Source of the DNA: Anaeramoeba flamelloides
Taxonomy: Eukaryota > Metamonada > Anaeramoebidae
NCBI GenBank assembly: GCA_027625915.1
Contig: JANTQA010000015.1
Location: 8,151,001 to 8,215,000 of the forward strand
Direction: 5' to 3'
DNA length: 64,000 nt
The translations under genes were made by a program, and so were the position numbers. Each line of letters opens with the position of its first letter. The stretch's first letter is position 1. The notes under the pieces are model-generated. The model was not told where the DNA came from. It worked only from the letters and a program-made list of their open reading frames with translations, and did not search any database. This document shows, in pieces, positions 1-10,995 of the stretch.

Positions 1-290
1 AAGGATTAGAATACCACACTTTACATGAAATTTGGAAATAATAATGATTTTACAAAATATTTCATTTTTTGTCTTTTTTGTTTTGATTTCATTTCCTTTT
101 TTGCAGTTATGTAATCTGTTTTCGTAAGATTTGGAATTTTTTTTTGATGGTTGATAGAAGGTTTGTGTTGAGTTTGCTAAATTGAAAAATCACATACAAT
201 TAGTCATTGATATCTTATCATTTGATTGATCAACAATTGTTGGTGAAATTTCAACAAATTTACCAATACCTTTTTTGTTCAGCTTTTTTC
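1..290 (-). repeat. Dispersed repeat R5, copy 1 (cut by window start)
   Basis: The reverse complement reads closely like 10985-11285 and, more loosely, 27595-27865. Shared landmarks are a TATTGGTAAATT-type start, AAACTCAACAC, AAAAAGGAAATGAAA and TGAAATATTTTGTAAAATCA. I see no open frame or clear terminal repeats, so the element type is unknown. Confidence 0.7.
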
Positions 291-513
291 ATTATTTTTA
301 ATAAAGTGATTTTTTTTTTTTCGTTTTATAATTGTTTCTTTTATTTAGATGAAAAAGATTACTTATTAAAACATTAATTCTCTGTTTCTTAAATGTGGTT
401 TTATCTTATGTTTGGAAAAAGATAATAAATTGGTTTTTTTTTTGTCTATTTTTGATTTTGGGTATTTCAGATTTTTGGGAATAGGGTTTATATATATATA
501 TATATATACATAC

Positions 514-548
<35 letters not shown>

Positions 549-554
549 TCCTTT

Positions 555-1125
555 AGTATCCAAGAACGACTAACAATTAAAATTGATTTGTAATTCACTT
601 TTAAATAATTCTAAATATATAAAAAAACTAACATTTTAAAAATTTAAAAAAAAATAAAACCAAAAACTCAAAAAAAGCAAGTCACAATTTTTGAAAGGGG
701 CATTACCATTTTTTTACTCAATGGGATTTCACTGAAAAAAAGTTAACAAGAAGATTTTTAACTAATAATTGAATTTGTTTTAAAAGCTATTGCATAATCT
801 CAATTTACTTAGTGATTATTTGTCTTTTTGTAGATCTTTATTGTTTTTCCACATGATCTTTTCAAAAAAAAAAAAGTATCAAAAAAATATAAAAAAAAAT
901 TGAAAAAAAAAGAAAAACAAAAGTTTAATAACCAAAACTCAGAAAAAAAAACAGCTAAAAGTAAAAAACAAAGAATAAAAAATTTATAAAATGAGAAAAA
1001 AATGATTTTGATCTAAAAATTGAAATTTTCGTTTGAGAAGAATAATGAATTAATCTCATAGAATATGATCTATATTTTCAATAAAACAGGACCTTTTTAA
1101 CTGAAAAAGAGTTTTTTAACAATAT
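555..1125 (+). repeat. Dispersed repeat R1, copy A
   Basis: This stretch aligns by eye with 11735-12355 and 62010-62815. Shared landmarks are CACAATTTTTGAAA, TTTCACTGAAAAAAAG, AACAAGAAGATTTTT and CACATGATCTTTT. Its tail (about 985-1120: GATCTAAAAATTGAAA, GAAGAATAATGAATTAA, then a TCAATAAAAC motif) is also found alone at 4930-5062, 42255-42372 and, inverted, 35500-35625. It is non-coding. Confidence 0.7.
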
Positions 1126-2255
1126 GCAAAAATAAATTTTGAAAAAACTGTTTTTTTTTTAGCAACTTATCTATATCTTGGGAGACATAATATAAATATA
1201 TTAAATAACTTTAAATGTCTGATTGTTTATGATTCGACCCATAAAAATAGTCTTCACATTAAGATTTTTTTCTGTAATTCTTTTTTTTTTTTTTTAATCA
1301 AAAGAGATATCCTTTCTAATTGATGATTAGTATTTCATACTATTTAACTAAGAGAATTATTTAAGTGAATTTGAACTGGGGAACCAATATTATTTTCCTT
1401 CAATAGCTTAATATTTAATACCAAAATTCTCTGTGATATACCCTACCCCCTTTTTTTTTTTAAAATAATAAATTTTTTTTTTTAATTTGATTTTTGATAT
1501 TTCAACAAAATTTTTAAAAAATATTAAAAAAAAAAAATTGTTAATTATTATAGTGATACAATAAATCATTGTTATGCTTTGTCAAAGTTAAAATTGATGT
1601 ATATAAATTAATTAATTCATGAAAAAAATGAGTCTTTTAACTTAATTATTAAAAAAAGAAAATAAATAAAAAAAATAAAAAATTTTAAAGATTTATTTTT
1701 TTTCAAATTTAGATTTATACTAAATCAGGAAAAATTCTAATTTATTTTAATTTTTAAAAATTAAAACATTATTTTCAATATTGTACAATTAATAAAATCT
1801 TCTCCTTGTCAGAAATAACCCCCCTTTTTTTGATTGAATTTTCTATTACTAGATTGAAATAGTTTTTTTTTAAAAAAATCTATTTCATTGGTATAATTAT
1901 GTTAAACAATTAAATAATATTCTTAAAAACTTGTATTATATCTTTTCTTTTGTTTGTAATTATATATTTTTTAAATAATCAATACAAATAAAATTATCCT
2001 TCTTCAGTTCAGTCAAATCAATTCAAAAATTGAATTATCAACAAAATGATATACATATATACATACATACATACATACATATATATATATCTTTTTAAAC
2101 AGCCTTGATAAAATCAAAACCAAATTAAAAAGTTTTAAGAACCAGTTTTTTATACATTAATTTCATAATTTCCATTTAATATCTTTATACAGCACAACAG
2201 CAATAATAAGAAATACACATAATATCTATGTATGTGTGCGTGATACATATATTTT

Positions 2256-5200
2256 TTAAAATTCAGTAAGATCATTTGAAATTGTAGTTTTTGTATTTTT
2301 ATTATTTTTTATTTCAATTGAAGACTCGGTTCCCGAAAATTTTTCATCTAAAGAAGAATTTGATTCCAGTATAAATATTCTATTTTGTCGGTTTTTTGTT
2401 CTTTGTTTTGGATTTTTAAATTTAACTTTTGGTGAAATTTTAAAATTTTTTTCAAAATTTTTCCATCTATTTATTTAAGTACAGTTATAATTAGATTAAT
2501 TTTGGAACAATGCTAAACATTAATTCATAATAAAAATAATAATAAAATAAAAAAGGAGAATTTACTTTTCTTGTTGAAAATCATCATTCTGTGAATTTTG
2601 TATTTGCTTTTGTAAAAATTCTAAATCATTTTTATCAAAATAAATTCCTCTCTTTTATATAAATATATTAATTTGTAAAAAAAAACATTAAATTAATAAA
2701 AAAAATAAAATTTAAATGAATGATTTATTAAAAAAAAAAAAAAAGATTACATTTGATTTTTTTTTTTCCTTTAGATTGTTATTTTTTAATTGTTTTTTTT
2801 CTAATTCCGAAAAAATTTCATCATAATTTAAAATCATTTTTTCGAATGCACGTATTGATTTATATCCTATTTGATTGTTTATCGAGCGCGATAAATTTGG
2901 GCCTATAACTTTTGCTAAATTGGTTGAATTCATTTTATTAATTTGAGAAAATTGGTTGATTTTTTTACATAATTTTATTAATATTATTAAAACAGATCCA
3001 TTTATATCTGGTAATTGTAATACTAATTCTTTAATTTCATCAATATCATCTAAATTAAATACATTAATGTATAAGAAAAGGGAAAAATAAATAGATTAAC
3101 GATTTATTCAAAAGATATACAAACCGGTATAAAACAAATCTACAAATATTTTTTTTGGAATTTTCAAAATATATTTTTTTTTCAAAATAATTAAATCATA
3201 ATGAGATGAAAAATTTAATTATTCACAGTTTTTTTTTAAGAATTTTATTTATCAAAATTTTTCAAATTGTATTTGATGATTAAAAATTTGATTAATAATA
3301 TTTAATAATATTCTAAACAAAAATATCAGATATTGTTAATTCACAGTTTATGGTTTATGGGCGAAAATTTTAAAAAAAATAAATGTTTACTTGTTGTTTC
3401 CCATTTTTCGAATAATTTAAAAGTGAAAAGTGGGTTTGAAAGTTTTCTTAAAAATGATTTTAATAATCCAGCCAAATTATTAATGTTTGTTTCAGTTGCA
3501 AAATCATAATTACCATTTAAATCGATTTCTTTTTCTAAATATTCAATTTGCAAAGTACTGCCAGGCACTCTGAAAAGACCCACTTGATTATAACCTTTTA
3601 ATGAAGAAAATTTTTATACAGTAAATTAATGATAAAAATAATATAATTATTATACAAATTTATTTGAAATTAATTCATGTTAAATTTAAAAAATATAAAT
3701 CAAAATAATAAAATTATTGAGTTTTTTTTTGTTTATTAAACCCTAATAAAAAAACCTTTTTTATAACATCTATATAACATTTTGATAACAAAATTTCCTT
3801 TTATATGATGATTTTTTTAATATTTTTTGTAAAAATATTCTTATAACGAGCTTAAAACATGTTATAAATTTTATAACACATTTTATAACAAACATTTATG
3901 TTTTAAAAGTTTTGATTATAAAATTTTATAACATTTTAAACGTTTATAACACCTTTACAACATGTTTATAACATGTTATAAAAAATTTTTTTTTATTAGG
4001 GAAATGGCTTGTGTTAAATTCACTCTGTTTGGGAGAATACCTTATATAATTGTTAACAATTTTATTTTTTTGCAAAAGGAATTTGACTAATTTATATTTT
4101 CTTTTTTTATTTATAATGAAAATGAGTTAAAATTTCCAACACTATAAAATAAACATTTAAAATAAATATTATTCAATATAGAGACGCGCTGTTTTAGACA
4201 GTAGGTTTTTTATTATTATTTTTTTTTTGTATTTTTAAAATTAAAAAATTTTATAAAAATTAAAATTTTGATTTCATTTAAGTGACTTCGATGTTCTTTT
4301 AATTCTTTTTATCGAATTTAAAATAAAAAAAATTGGTAATTCTTTTTTTTTTTTTTAAGTTTATGGCCGCGATTGAATCGTGGCCTATTACCCATGTCTG
4401 AAAGTAGTTATTTAAGAACTTAGTCGTCGGTTTGAATATGAATTTGTAATTTATGTTAGCTAGTAGAGCATAAGTATTGTTTGCAAAATTAGTAATTCTT
4501 GCTTTCTTAGTAGCACAATTTTAAAAATTAGAGTAAAATTAATTTTTTTAGTTTATTAAATTTCTTTCTTAATATTTAATTTGATTTTGATAACATTAAA
4601 AATACAAATATAACATCATGAAATATTCTTGAATTATCATAAAATTTAATTAATTTTTGTGTATATAATAAAAAAAATATAAAAAGTTTGTTCAATAATT
4701 TTAAATGGGGTTTATCATTTTTCTTTTTCTTTTTCTTTATGATCAAAACAAAAATTAATGAAATTTTATGTTAATTTTTCAATACTTCATTATGTTTTAC
4801 TAAAATATTTAGATATATCTTTTGGTTATTTTTTTTTTAAATTTTGATCAAATTCTTTTGAGTTTTTTTGGTTTCAAATTTAATTTTTTAAAAAAATAAA
4901 AAAGTAAAAAGTCAAAAACAAATATAAAAAAAAAAGTTATAAAATTATTTTGATCTAAAAATTGAAAATTTAGTTTGAGAAGAATCATGAATTAAACTCA
5001 TAGAATACATTCTATTTCTTCAATAAAACTGTGCCTCTTTGACTAAAAAAGAGTTTAAAATTGCTAAAATTAAAATAACAAAGTTTCAAATTCTCTAAAA
5101 TTAAAACAAATGGCCTGTCCCTAATAAAAAACCTTTTTTATAACATCTACCTAACATTTTTAGAACAAAATTTCCTATTTATATCATTGATTTTTTCAAT

Positions 5201-7325
5201 ATTTTTTGAAAAAAATATTTTATAACAGGCATATAGCATGTTGCAAATTTTATATTATATTTTATAACAAAAATAAAAGTTTTTATTATAAAATTTTATA
5301 ACACTTTAAACGTTTATAACATTTTATAAAAAACTTTTTTTATTAGGGTGTAAAGCCATTTTAAAAAAGTGAAAACTTTTCCCGAGTTATAATTTTTTGA
5401 AAGTTTTCTTTTTTTTAATACCGCGAGAAATAAGCCTTTAAATGTGGAGTAGAGATTGGGGTGTGAAGAAAAGTACTCTTTTAAAAAAACCTTTATACTT
5501 TACTGATAAATTCACAAAAATATTTTTAATTTTTTCTTCAATTTCAATTTTTCATATCTAGTAAATCAACTTTTAAAACAAAATTGTTCAAGAACAGTAT
5601 TGTTTCCAAGTAATTTACAAGATTTCTTTAGATTTTAGAACAATACAATTCTTTATTCAAATCTCATAAAAATATTTTTGTGAATTTATCAGTAAAGTAT
5701 AAAGGTTTTTTTAAAAGAGTACTTTTCTTCACACCCCAATCTCTACTCCACATTTAAAGGCTTATTTCTCGCGGTATTAAAACAGAAAACTTTCAAAAAG
5801 TTTTAATTCTGGGAATAAAAAAAAGTCATCACTTTTTTAAAATAGCTAGACTTTCGTGTGGTACTATTTGTTGCAAAATAAATTGAACAAAACTTTCATT
5901 CAGCTTTCACAAAAACGATTTTAAAAGCCATGCAACATTTCATATTTTTAATTATCAAAAAGAAATTTAAATTATTAATTCTCCTTTTAGTAATTGGGGA
6001 TTTTGATTATTTGCTTTAATTATTGGGGTGTGATTTTTTTGGAAAGGGGAATGAAAGTTTTGATCTTTTTATTTTGCAATTAATAGTATTATTTTAGTTC
6101 GAGAATTGGTAACTTATAATTTGAATAATTGATATTTTCTAATTCTAAAAAATTAAAACAAATCTCCTTATACTTATGTGTTCTCATTATTCTGATTCAA
6201 GATTTCATATAGTCTATTTTAATAATTGAGATTTTCATTTGAAAAGGTTGTACAGGAACAGGTCCCAAAAGATATTTTTGTAATCAGTGAAGGTGTTTTG
6301 AGCAAAAAAGCGCACTTTGAAAAACAATTACCCAATATAAAAGATTTTTGATTGAAGATCATAGCCACAAGTTAATATTTTTTGAAAAAAGATATTTTGT
6401 GTTAAAATACAGGATTTGTCACTAAAAAGAGATGAAAATCAAATACCAACAATTTGTATGCGATGAAGTAACTTTTTTAAACAAGAAACAAAGATAAGGT
6501 ATTTTAAAGTAACAATATTTTGATTGGAATAAATTTTATACAATAAGTTCTGGTGCTTGTTTTTATTTCCTAAAGTATCGTCATTTTTGATAGAAAGAGA
6601 ATAATAAAATCAAAAATAACCTTATTTAAAGAATTGTCAACCATTTTTTCTTTTGAGTCCGATTCTTAATATTGAAAAGAGTGAAGGAAATCATATAAAA
6701 AGCGAAAAAACAAAAAAAAAAAAAAACATCAAATTAAATTACCTCTTTTTCCAATTTCCTTAATTAAATCAAGAATCACTTGAGGAGCTTTGCCACTTTT
6801 ATTTTGTCGTTGGTCTAATTCTTCTAATGTAACACCAAAAATTGGATTGGTTGGTTTTAGTAATAAGGACTTGCTTTCCAAATCGTTGAGTTGTAGTGTA
6901 CGAGATCTTCTTTTTTTTTTTTTATTCTTGTTATTTGTTTGTGTTTTCTTTGGTTTTTTATTTGATGTTTTGGTGACGTTTGGCTTGGAAAATGGTTTAA
7001 AGGATCGAAAATTTTTTATTCTCCAATTTTTGGGAAGTGTTGGTTCTGATTGTGAGCGATTAAAGCCATTTTTTGGTTCGAAACATTTTGAAGCTGAGGA
7101 AGAAGATCGTGGACTTGTTACAGAGCCTAACCACCCGAGGATTTTTCCTTTTTTTTTTGACATATTGTTGTTAAATGAAATAAAAAGAAATTTTGGGTTA
7201 ATATTTGTTTGTTCACTTTTTTTTTTGAATGAAAATTTCTTTTCTTGTTCAAAAAAATTAAAATTCCTAATCTTTTTTGAAAAAAATGAATTTTTTGAAC
7301 TTGTCCTTCTTTTTTTTCCGGACAT
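2256..7325 (-). CDS. RhoGAP domain protein, multi-exon
   Basis: This gene probably encodes a GTPase-activating protein that switches off Rho/Rac-type GTPases and so affects actin. Exons, in transcript order, are 6743-7325, 3391-3594, an optional micro-exon 3125-3139, 2751-3049, 2566-2651 and 2256-2466. All junctions are GT-AG and phase-consistent, giving 465 aa (460 without the micro-exon). Residues 1-160 are basic, Ser/Asn-rich and probably disordered. The RhoGAP domain begins at about 163 (FGVTLEEL) and contains GLFRVPGS with the putative arginine finger at R203. LLKSFLRKLSNPLFTF and NKMNSTNLAKVIGPNL follow in family order. The C-terminal tail, after about residue 330, is polar and unrecognised. 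Exon 1 ends G and exon 2 begins GT, restoring the glycine expected before the finger. The first intron is unusually long (3,148 nt) and full of short repeats. The ATG at 7325 is the first in frame, but the frame stays open upstream for about 19 codons, so a further 5' exon is possible. Confidence 0.88.
3741..4001. mobile_element. MITE family M1, copy 1 (3-bp TSD AAA)
   Basis: This is a 261-bp element bounded by CCCTAATAAAAAA at the left and its complement, ending ATTAGGG, at the right. The interior is full of TTATAACA motifs. It is flanked on both sides by AAA. A second copy at 5119-5348 shares termini and interior order but has a different 3-bp flank. It has no coding capacity, so it is a non-autonomous DNA element. 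The superfamily is not certain, though 3-bp duplications are typical of PIF/Harbinger-like and a few other groups. Confidence 0.8.
4365..4385. other. Short GC-rich hairpin
   Basis: GGCCGCGATT and AATCGTGGCC form a 10-bp stem with one G-T pair and almost no loop. It stands out as a GC island within very AT-rich intron sequence. Its function is unknown. Confidence 0.4.
4930..5062 (+). repeat. R1 tail fragment
   Basis: This fragment carries GATCTAAAAATTGAAAATTT, GAAGAATCATGAATTAAAC and TCTATTTCTTCAATAAAAC. These match the tail of R1 copy A and the fragments at 42255-42372 (direct) and 35500-35625 (inverted). Confidence 0.6.
5119..5348. mobile_element. MITE family M1, copy 2 (3-bp TSD TGT)
   Basis: This is a 230-bp element with the same CCCTAATAAAAAACC / TTTTTTATTAGGG ends and interior TTATAACA motifs as 3741-4001. 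It is flanked by TGT on both sides. It is shorter because of internal losses. Two copies with different matching 3-bp flanks support real transposition. Confidence 0.8.
5413..5782. repeat. Perfect 116-bp inverted repeat (long hairpin)
   Basis: The left arm 5413-5528 is, by base-by-base reading, the exact reverse complement of the right arm 5667-5782, with a 138-nt loop between. Similarity continues imperfectly outward to about 5355 and 5843. The arms contain the unusual GC motif TACCGCGAG. A transcript of the host RhoGAP intron would fold into a 116-bp duplex. It may be a fold-back transposon. The loop resembles 8128-8360. Confidence 0.9.
5864..6086. mobile_element. MITE family M3, copy 1 (TA-flanked)
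   Basis: This 223-bp element lies between TA dinucleotides. The left end is CTATTTGTTGCAAAATAAA and the right end reads CTATTAATTGCAAAATAAA in reverse complement. Both ends are followed inward by a CTTTCATTC motif. The TA flanks and terminal repeats resemble non-autonomous Tc1/mariner elements. A related copy is at 31646-31874 and a degraded end at about 29975-30031. Confidence 0.75.
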
Positions 7326-8127
7326 AAATTTTAACGAGAGTCTAAGACCTAACCATGAAACTCTTTGTTGGATTCTAAAAATTGGTTATATACGTGTTAG
7401 TAACTTGGTATTTTTCATTCTCTAACAATTACAACCAAAAACCTTCTTCTTTGTTGTTGGTTTGAATTGTCTAGAGAAAGTATTTTCAATTTTTCTCATT
7501 TCAAAGGCTTTGGAGAATAATGATAAATTTTTTCTTGTTTCAAAATTGTTCTTTGATTCAGAAAACACTTTACGTTTTTGTTTTTGTGGTATTCCTTTCG
7601 TGAAGATTGTAGGAAATAATTTAATGAAAAAAAAATTCTTAACTCTCTTTTTTTTTTTTAAAAAAAAAAAATTGATTTTTGATAGAAAAGATTGTCTATA
7701 AATCACAAATCAAAATATTAAAAAATATCATTTTTTTCAGGTTGGTACAACTTTATTCTTTCTATTAAATCTATTTTTTTTTTATTTTTCTTTTTCCTTT
7801 TCCTTTTTTTCTTCAAAAAGATGAAATCAAAAGTTAAAAAAAAGAAAATATTTTTTCCAAACCCACAAATAAGAATTAGAAATTATTTTAGAAAAAAAAA
7901 AGTTAAAATCATCTTTGCTTCAGGAGATCTGGTTCTTAACATGAAACAAAACATTTTTGGGATTTTTAGATAAAGTTATTTATTTAATGGTATTTGAATT
8001 GTTAATGGGAAAACTTTTTACTTCCTTTTTCAAATTGAACCACAAACTACAAATAACACTTTTTTGAGAAAACTCTTTTTATTAAAAACAATGCTGAAAA
8101 TAGAAGTGAAAATTTTATCTTATTTTA

Positions 8128-8360
8128 GAATGATAAATTCAAAAAAATGTTTACATCTTTTTTGTTCTACTTTGTTTTTATATATCTTGTAAACCAACTT
8201 GTAACAGATTTTTTTCCAACTCCTGTTTTGTCTTCAATTAATTTACAAGTTTTCTTTGAATTTAGAACAATGAAATTCTATTCTTCAAAGCTAATAAAAA
8301 AATTTTTCAATAAAAGAAAAGTGAATAAAAAAATTTTAATTATTTTTGTAAATTTCCAAG
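8128..8360. repeat. Degenerate relative of the 5413-5782 hairpin loop
   Basis: It begins TGATAAATTC and keeps AATTTACAAG, TTTAGAACAAT and other landmarks of the loop region 5505-5690 in the same order. The long paired arms are not preserved. Confidence 0.5.
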
Positions 8361-10307
8361 TATTTAAACCCCAGTCAACTAAACCATAAAAAGAAACCAC
8401 TCTGAAGATATTAATTGAATTATTTGTAAATTATTGTTGTTTAAATAACGCCTAAATTTATGACAAAATATAAGTTTCAAATGAAAACTCTTTTTTCTTT
8501 TTTCTAGAAAGACCCATAGATTAAATTGTTCCAACCATATCAATAGGAAAATTTTTTCTTAAAATTATATGTTCAAAATAGAAATTCTTCAAAAAGATAG
8601 AAAAATTTTACAATTTTCCAAAAAATATCTACGAAATCTGAAAAAAAATTTATCATTAAGGGGTTATTGTTATCCTAGAATCACTTTTAATTAAAGTGCG
8701 CTGTAATTGGGTGTAGATAGAATTAATTATGTATGGCTTACATGTTTTTTTTAAAAAAACTATTGAAATATTATTGTACAATAAATTATTAGATTTTTTA
8801 CTAATGATCACAATGAAAAATTTTCATTTTGGAAAAATTTTTTTTTTAATTCCGGTGACAAATCTCAATAAAGAAACACAAATAATAGTATTCCAGAATC
8901 TAAGAATTCAAATTTAGAATTTCCAAAAGTATATATTTTTTAGTTTTTTAATGACAAAGATTAACACAATAACCATCAACCTAAAATCTACAACAACTAT
9001 TAATTTTGTTTCCTTGATATGGCTTCTTGTAACATCAATATATTTCCAATTATTCAAAAATAATATACCAATTGAATCTATTGGTTAATTATTTAATTTC
9101 TTTTAAAAAATGGAATTTTTAGTAACTAATCTACATTTCTTGATAAATGTAAGAAAGTTTTAATTTTTTTCAAAACCACTTTCAAAAAAAAAAAGATAAA
9201 AAATAACCTTTTTTCTTGGTATATTTATATTGGTTATTTCCAGAAAATAAAATCTTTGTTTGATAAATCTCTACTGATTCTGAATATTCTTGGTTTTTTC
9301 TCTCTCTCTCTCTCTTTTTTTTTTTTTTGGTTTTTAAGAAATCAATAGTTGAATTTTTGGTTAAAGTATCCAAATATAAAAAATAGAAGAGACAGATGTA
9401 TAGAAGAAATAAAAATTTTCTCAAGATCTTATGAAACCAGTAATTGTTTTTCTTTAAAAAAGATAATTCAAAAATGTGTTATTATTGTCTAATGTTATTT
9501 ATTTTAAAAATTACAAGAGGGTGAAGAAAAATACTTTTTATAAATGTTGTAATTTAAAAATATTTAATTTTTTAGTTGAGTTATTTCTTTAAACATTTCT
9601 ATTAGTATTTGAAAATTAGTCGAACTTTAATGATTTAAAAAGAATGAAATAATTCGAAGAATTTTTTCGATATTTCCATATTTTCTTTATATTATTTTTT
9701 CTTCATTAAATATCCTCAAATTTCACCAAATATTAACCCACACAATTTGACCCATTGTTTGGACAATAAAACAAAATATTTTTCTTTCTGGGTACTATAA
9801 ATATCACACCATCAAAAAATTACATTGCTTATTTTCTCAACTCCTAACAAATAACAACTGTTATTTTGATGGGTTTATTCCTGAGAATTCTAATCAAAAA
9901 AATATTTTTAAATTTTTTTCAGAATCATTTTTTCCAATTTTTGTTTTTCTTTTGTTTTTCCAGTGTTTTTTTTTATTTATTTTATTTTTGAAAATTTTTT
10001 CTATCTTTTTCTTTTTTTTTTCTTGCAAAAGATTATTTGAAAAAAAAAAAGATCTCCGAAAAGACAAATAATAACCAACAAAATCGAAGCTCTGTAATTT
10101 CTTTTAAAATAAATATATTTATTATCAAAAAACCCTTATAAGAATATTTTTTCATTATAAGAATCAATAATAAAAAATCAATAATGCTCATTTCTAAAAT
10201 TGTTCTTCACTTTTTTTAGGCTTTGATTTTATTTATTTTTTAATTTTTAAAATAACAGATTTTTATATATTTAGAATGATTTAAAAGTGGGTATAAAACC
10301 GAATTTA

Positions 10308-10502
10308 CAACCAGTTCCACTTTTAAGATACAAACTTCAAGGATATTTAAGGCACATTAAAAATCTCAAAGTAAGACACAAAATTCTAATTCTGGTAAAA
10401 TTAATTGTGAAAAAAAAATTCCAAAAAATGTGCTTTTATTTGACTCTTTTCCGTACTTTAAATTTCGTTCCAAATTTTGTGCCTTAAAAGTGGAACTGAC
10501 TG
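10308..10502. mobile_element. MITE family M2, copy 1 (TA-flanked, CAGT-type ends)
   Basis: This 195-bp element lies between TA dinucleotides. The right end in reverse complement is CAGTCAGTTCCACTTTTAAG, and the left end CAACCAGTTCCACTTTTAAG matches it closely. CAGT termini and TA duplication are typical of Tc1/mariner. The second copy (22902-23097) is 196 bp. The plus-strand frame across it is accidental. Confidence 0.8.
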
Positions 10503-10621
10503 TATACTATTTGTTGTTCTTAAATAAAAAAGGATATTTTTTTTTTCAATTTGATATTTTGGGCCAGGAATATTTTTTTAAATGGGGTTTAGTATTGTTT
10601 TTATACTTAATTTTATATTAA

Positions 10622-10822
10622 ATCCCATTCCAAAAATTTGGACACACCAAAAATCAAAAAAAGACAAAAAAATATTAATTTATTAATTTTATTCAAATAT
10701 GATATTAAAATACATTTAAGTTATCAAGGATTAATGTTTTTATAAGTATTCATTTTCATCTAAAAAGAACAAAAAAATATAAAACCAAGAATAAATAATT
10801 GGTCTGTCCAAAAAAGTGAAAC
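10622..10822. mobile_element. MITE family M7, copy 1
   Basis: Imperfect terminal inverted repeats (left AATTTGGACACACCAA; right in reverse complement TTTTTTGGACAGACCAA) bound about 200 bp of AT-rich DNA. The interior ends like that of 27398-27595. Exact ends and target duplication are unclear. Confidence 0.5.
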
Positions 10823-10849
10823 AAGCTGAACAAAAAATGGTATTGGTTT

Positions 10850-10995
10850 ATTGTTAAGGGTTAGACGAAACCTCATTTAATCTATTAAAGAGAGAATTTT
10901 GAAGTGACTAATTGTGAGACTTCTATTTCAAAGAGTGTGTCTATAATAGTATAAATTCATCAGAAGTATTTGAATCTTAATTTAGTTTTCTAAAA
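10850..10995 (+). repeat. Dispersed repeat R2, copy 1
   Basis: It matches 34060-34200 directly, through AAGGGTTAGAC, TTAAAGAGAGAATTTTGAAG, TGACTAA, CATCAGAAGTAT and TTAGTTTTCTAAAA. Nature unknown. Confidence 0.65.

Larger units (their letters stand above)
1..2255. other. Gene-free AT-rich region with dispersed repeats
   Basis: I see no credible coding sequence here. Positions 1-290 are an inverted copy of a repeat also found at 10985-11285 and 27595-27865. Positions 488-549 are a TA microsatellite, which accounts for the apparent Tyr-Ile reading frame on the minus strand. Positions about 555-1125 are a copy of the larger dispersed repeat R1. Positions 2050-2091 are an ATAC/AT microsatellite. 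The remainder is A/T homopolymer-rich sequence. The 3' end of the minus-strand RhoGAP gene lies at 2256. Confidence 0.7.
3595..6742 (-). other. 3.1-kb intron 1 of the RhoGAP gene
   Basis: The donor (GTAATTTAAT at the 6742 side) and acceptor (...CATTAAAAG at the 3595 side) join exons encoding GKRG and YNQVGLFR, which are contiguous in RhoGAP domains. The intron holds two short 3-bp-TSD elements (3741-4001, 5119-5348), a repeat-R1 tail (4930-5062), a large palindrome (5413-5782) and a TA-flanked element (5864-6086). I see no coding sequence within it on either strand. Confidence 0.8.

Noticed and set aside
366-563. Tyr-Ile repeat peptide on the minus strand
   Set aside because: It is a translation of a TA microsatellite.
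1231-1240. GATTCGACCC resembling a tRNA T-loop
   Set aside because: No matching acceptor, D-arm or anticodon arm could be found around it.
7422-7706. 94-aa minus-strand frame upstream of the RhoGAP start
   Set aside because: It might be a 5' exon, but no convincing donor joins it in phase to the 7325 region, and the sequence is low-complexity.
10287-10487. 66-aa plus-strand frame
   Set aside because: It lies almost wholly inside the M2 MITE and reads its inverted repeats.
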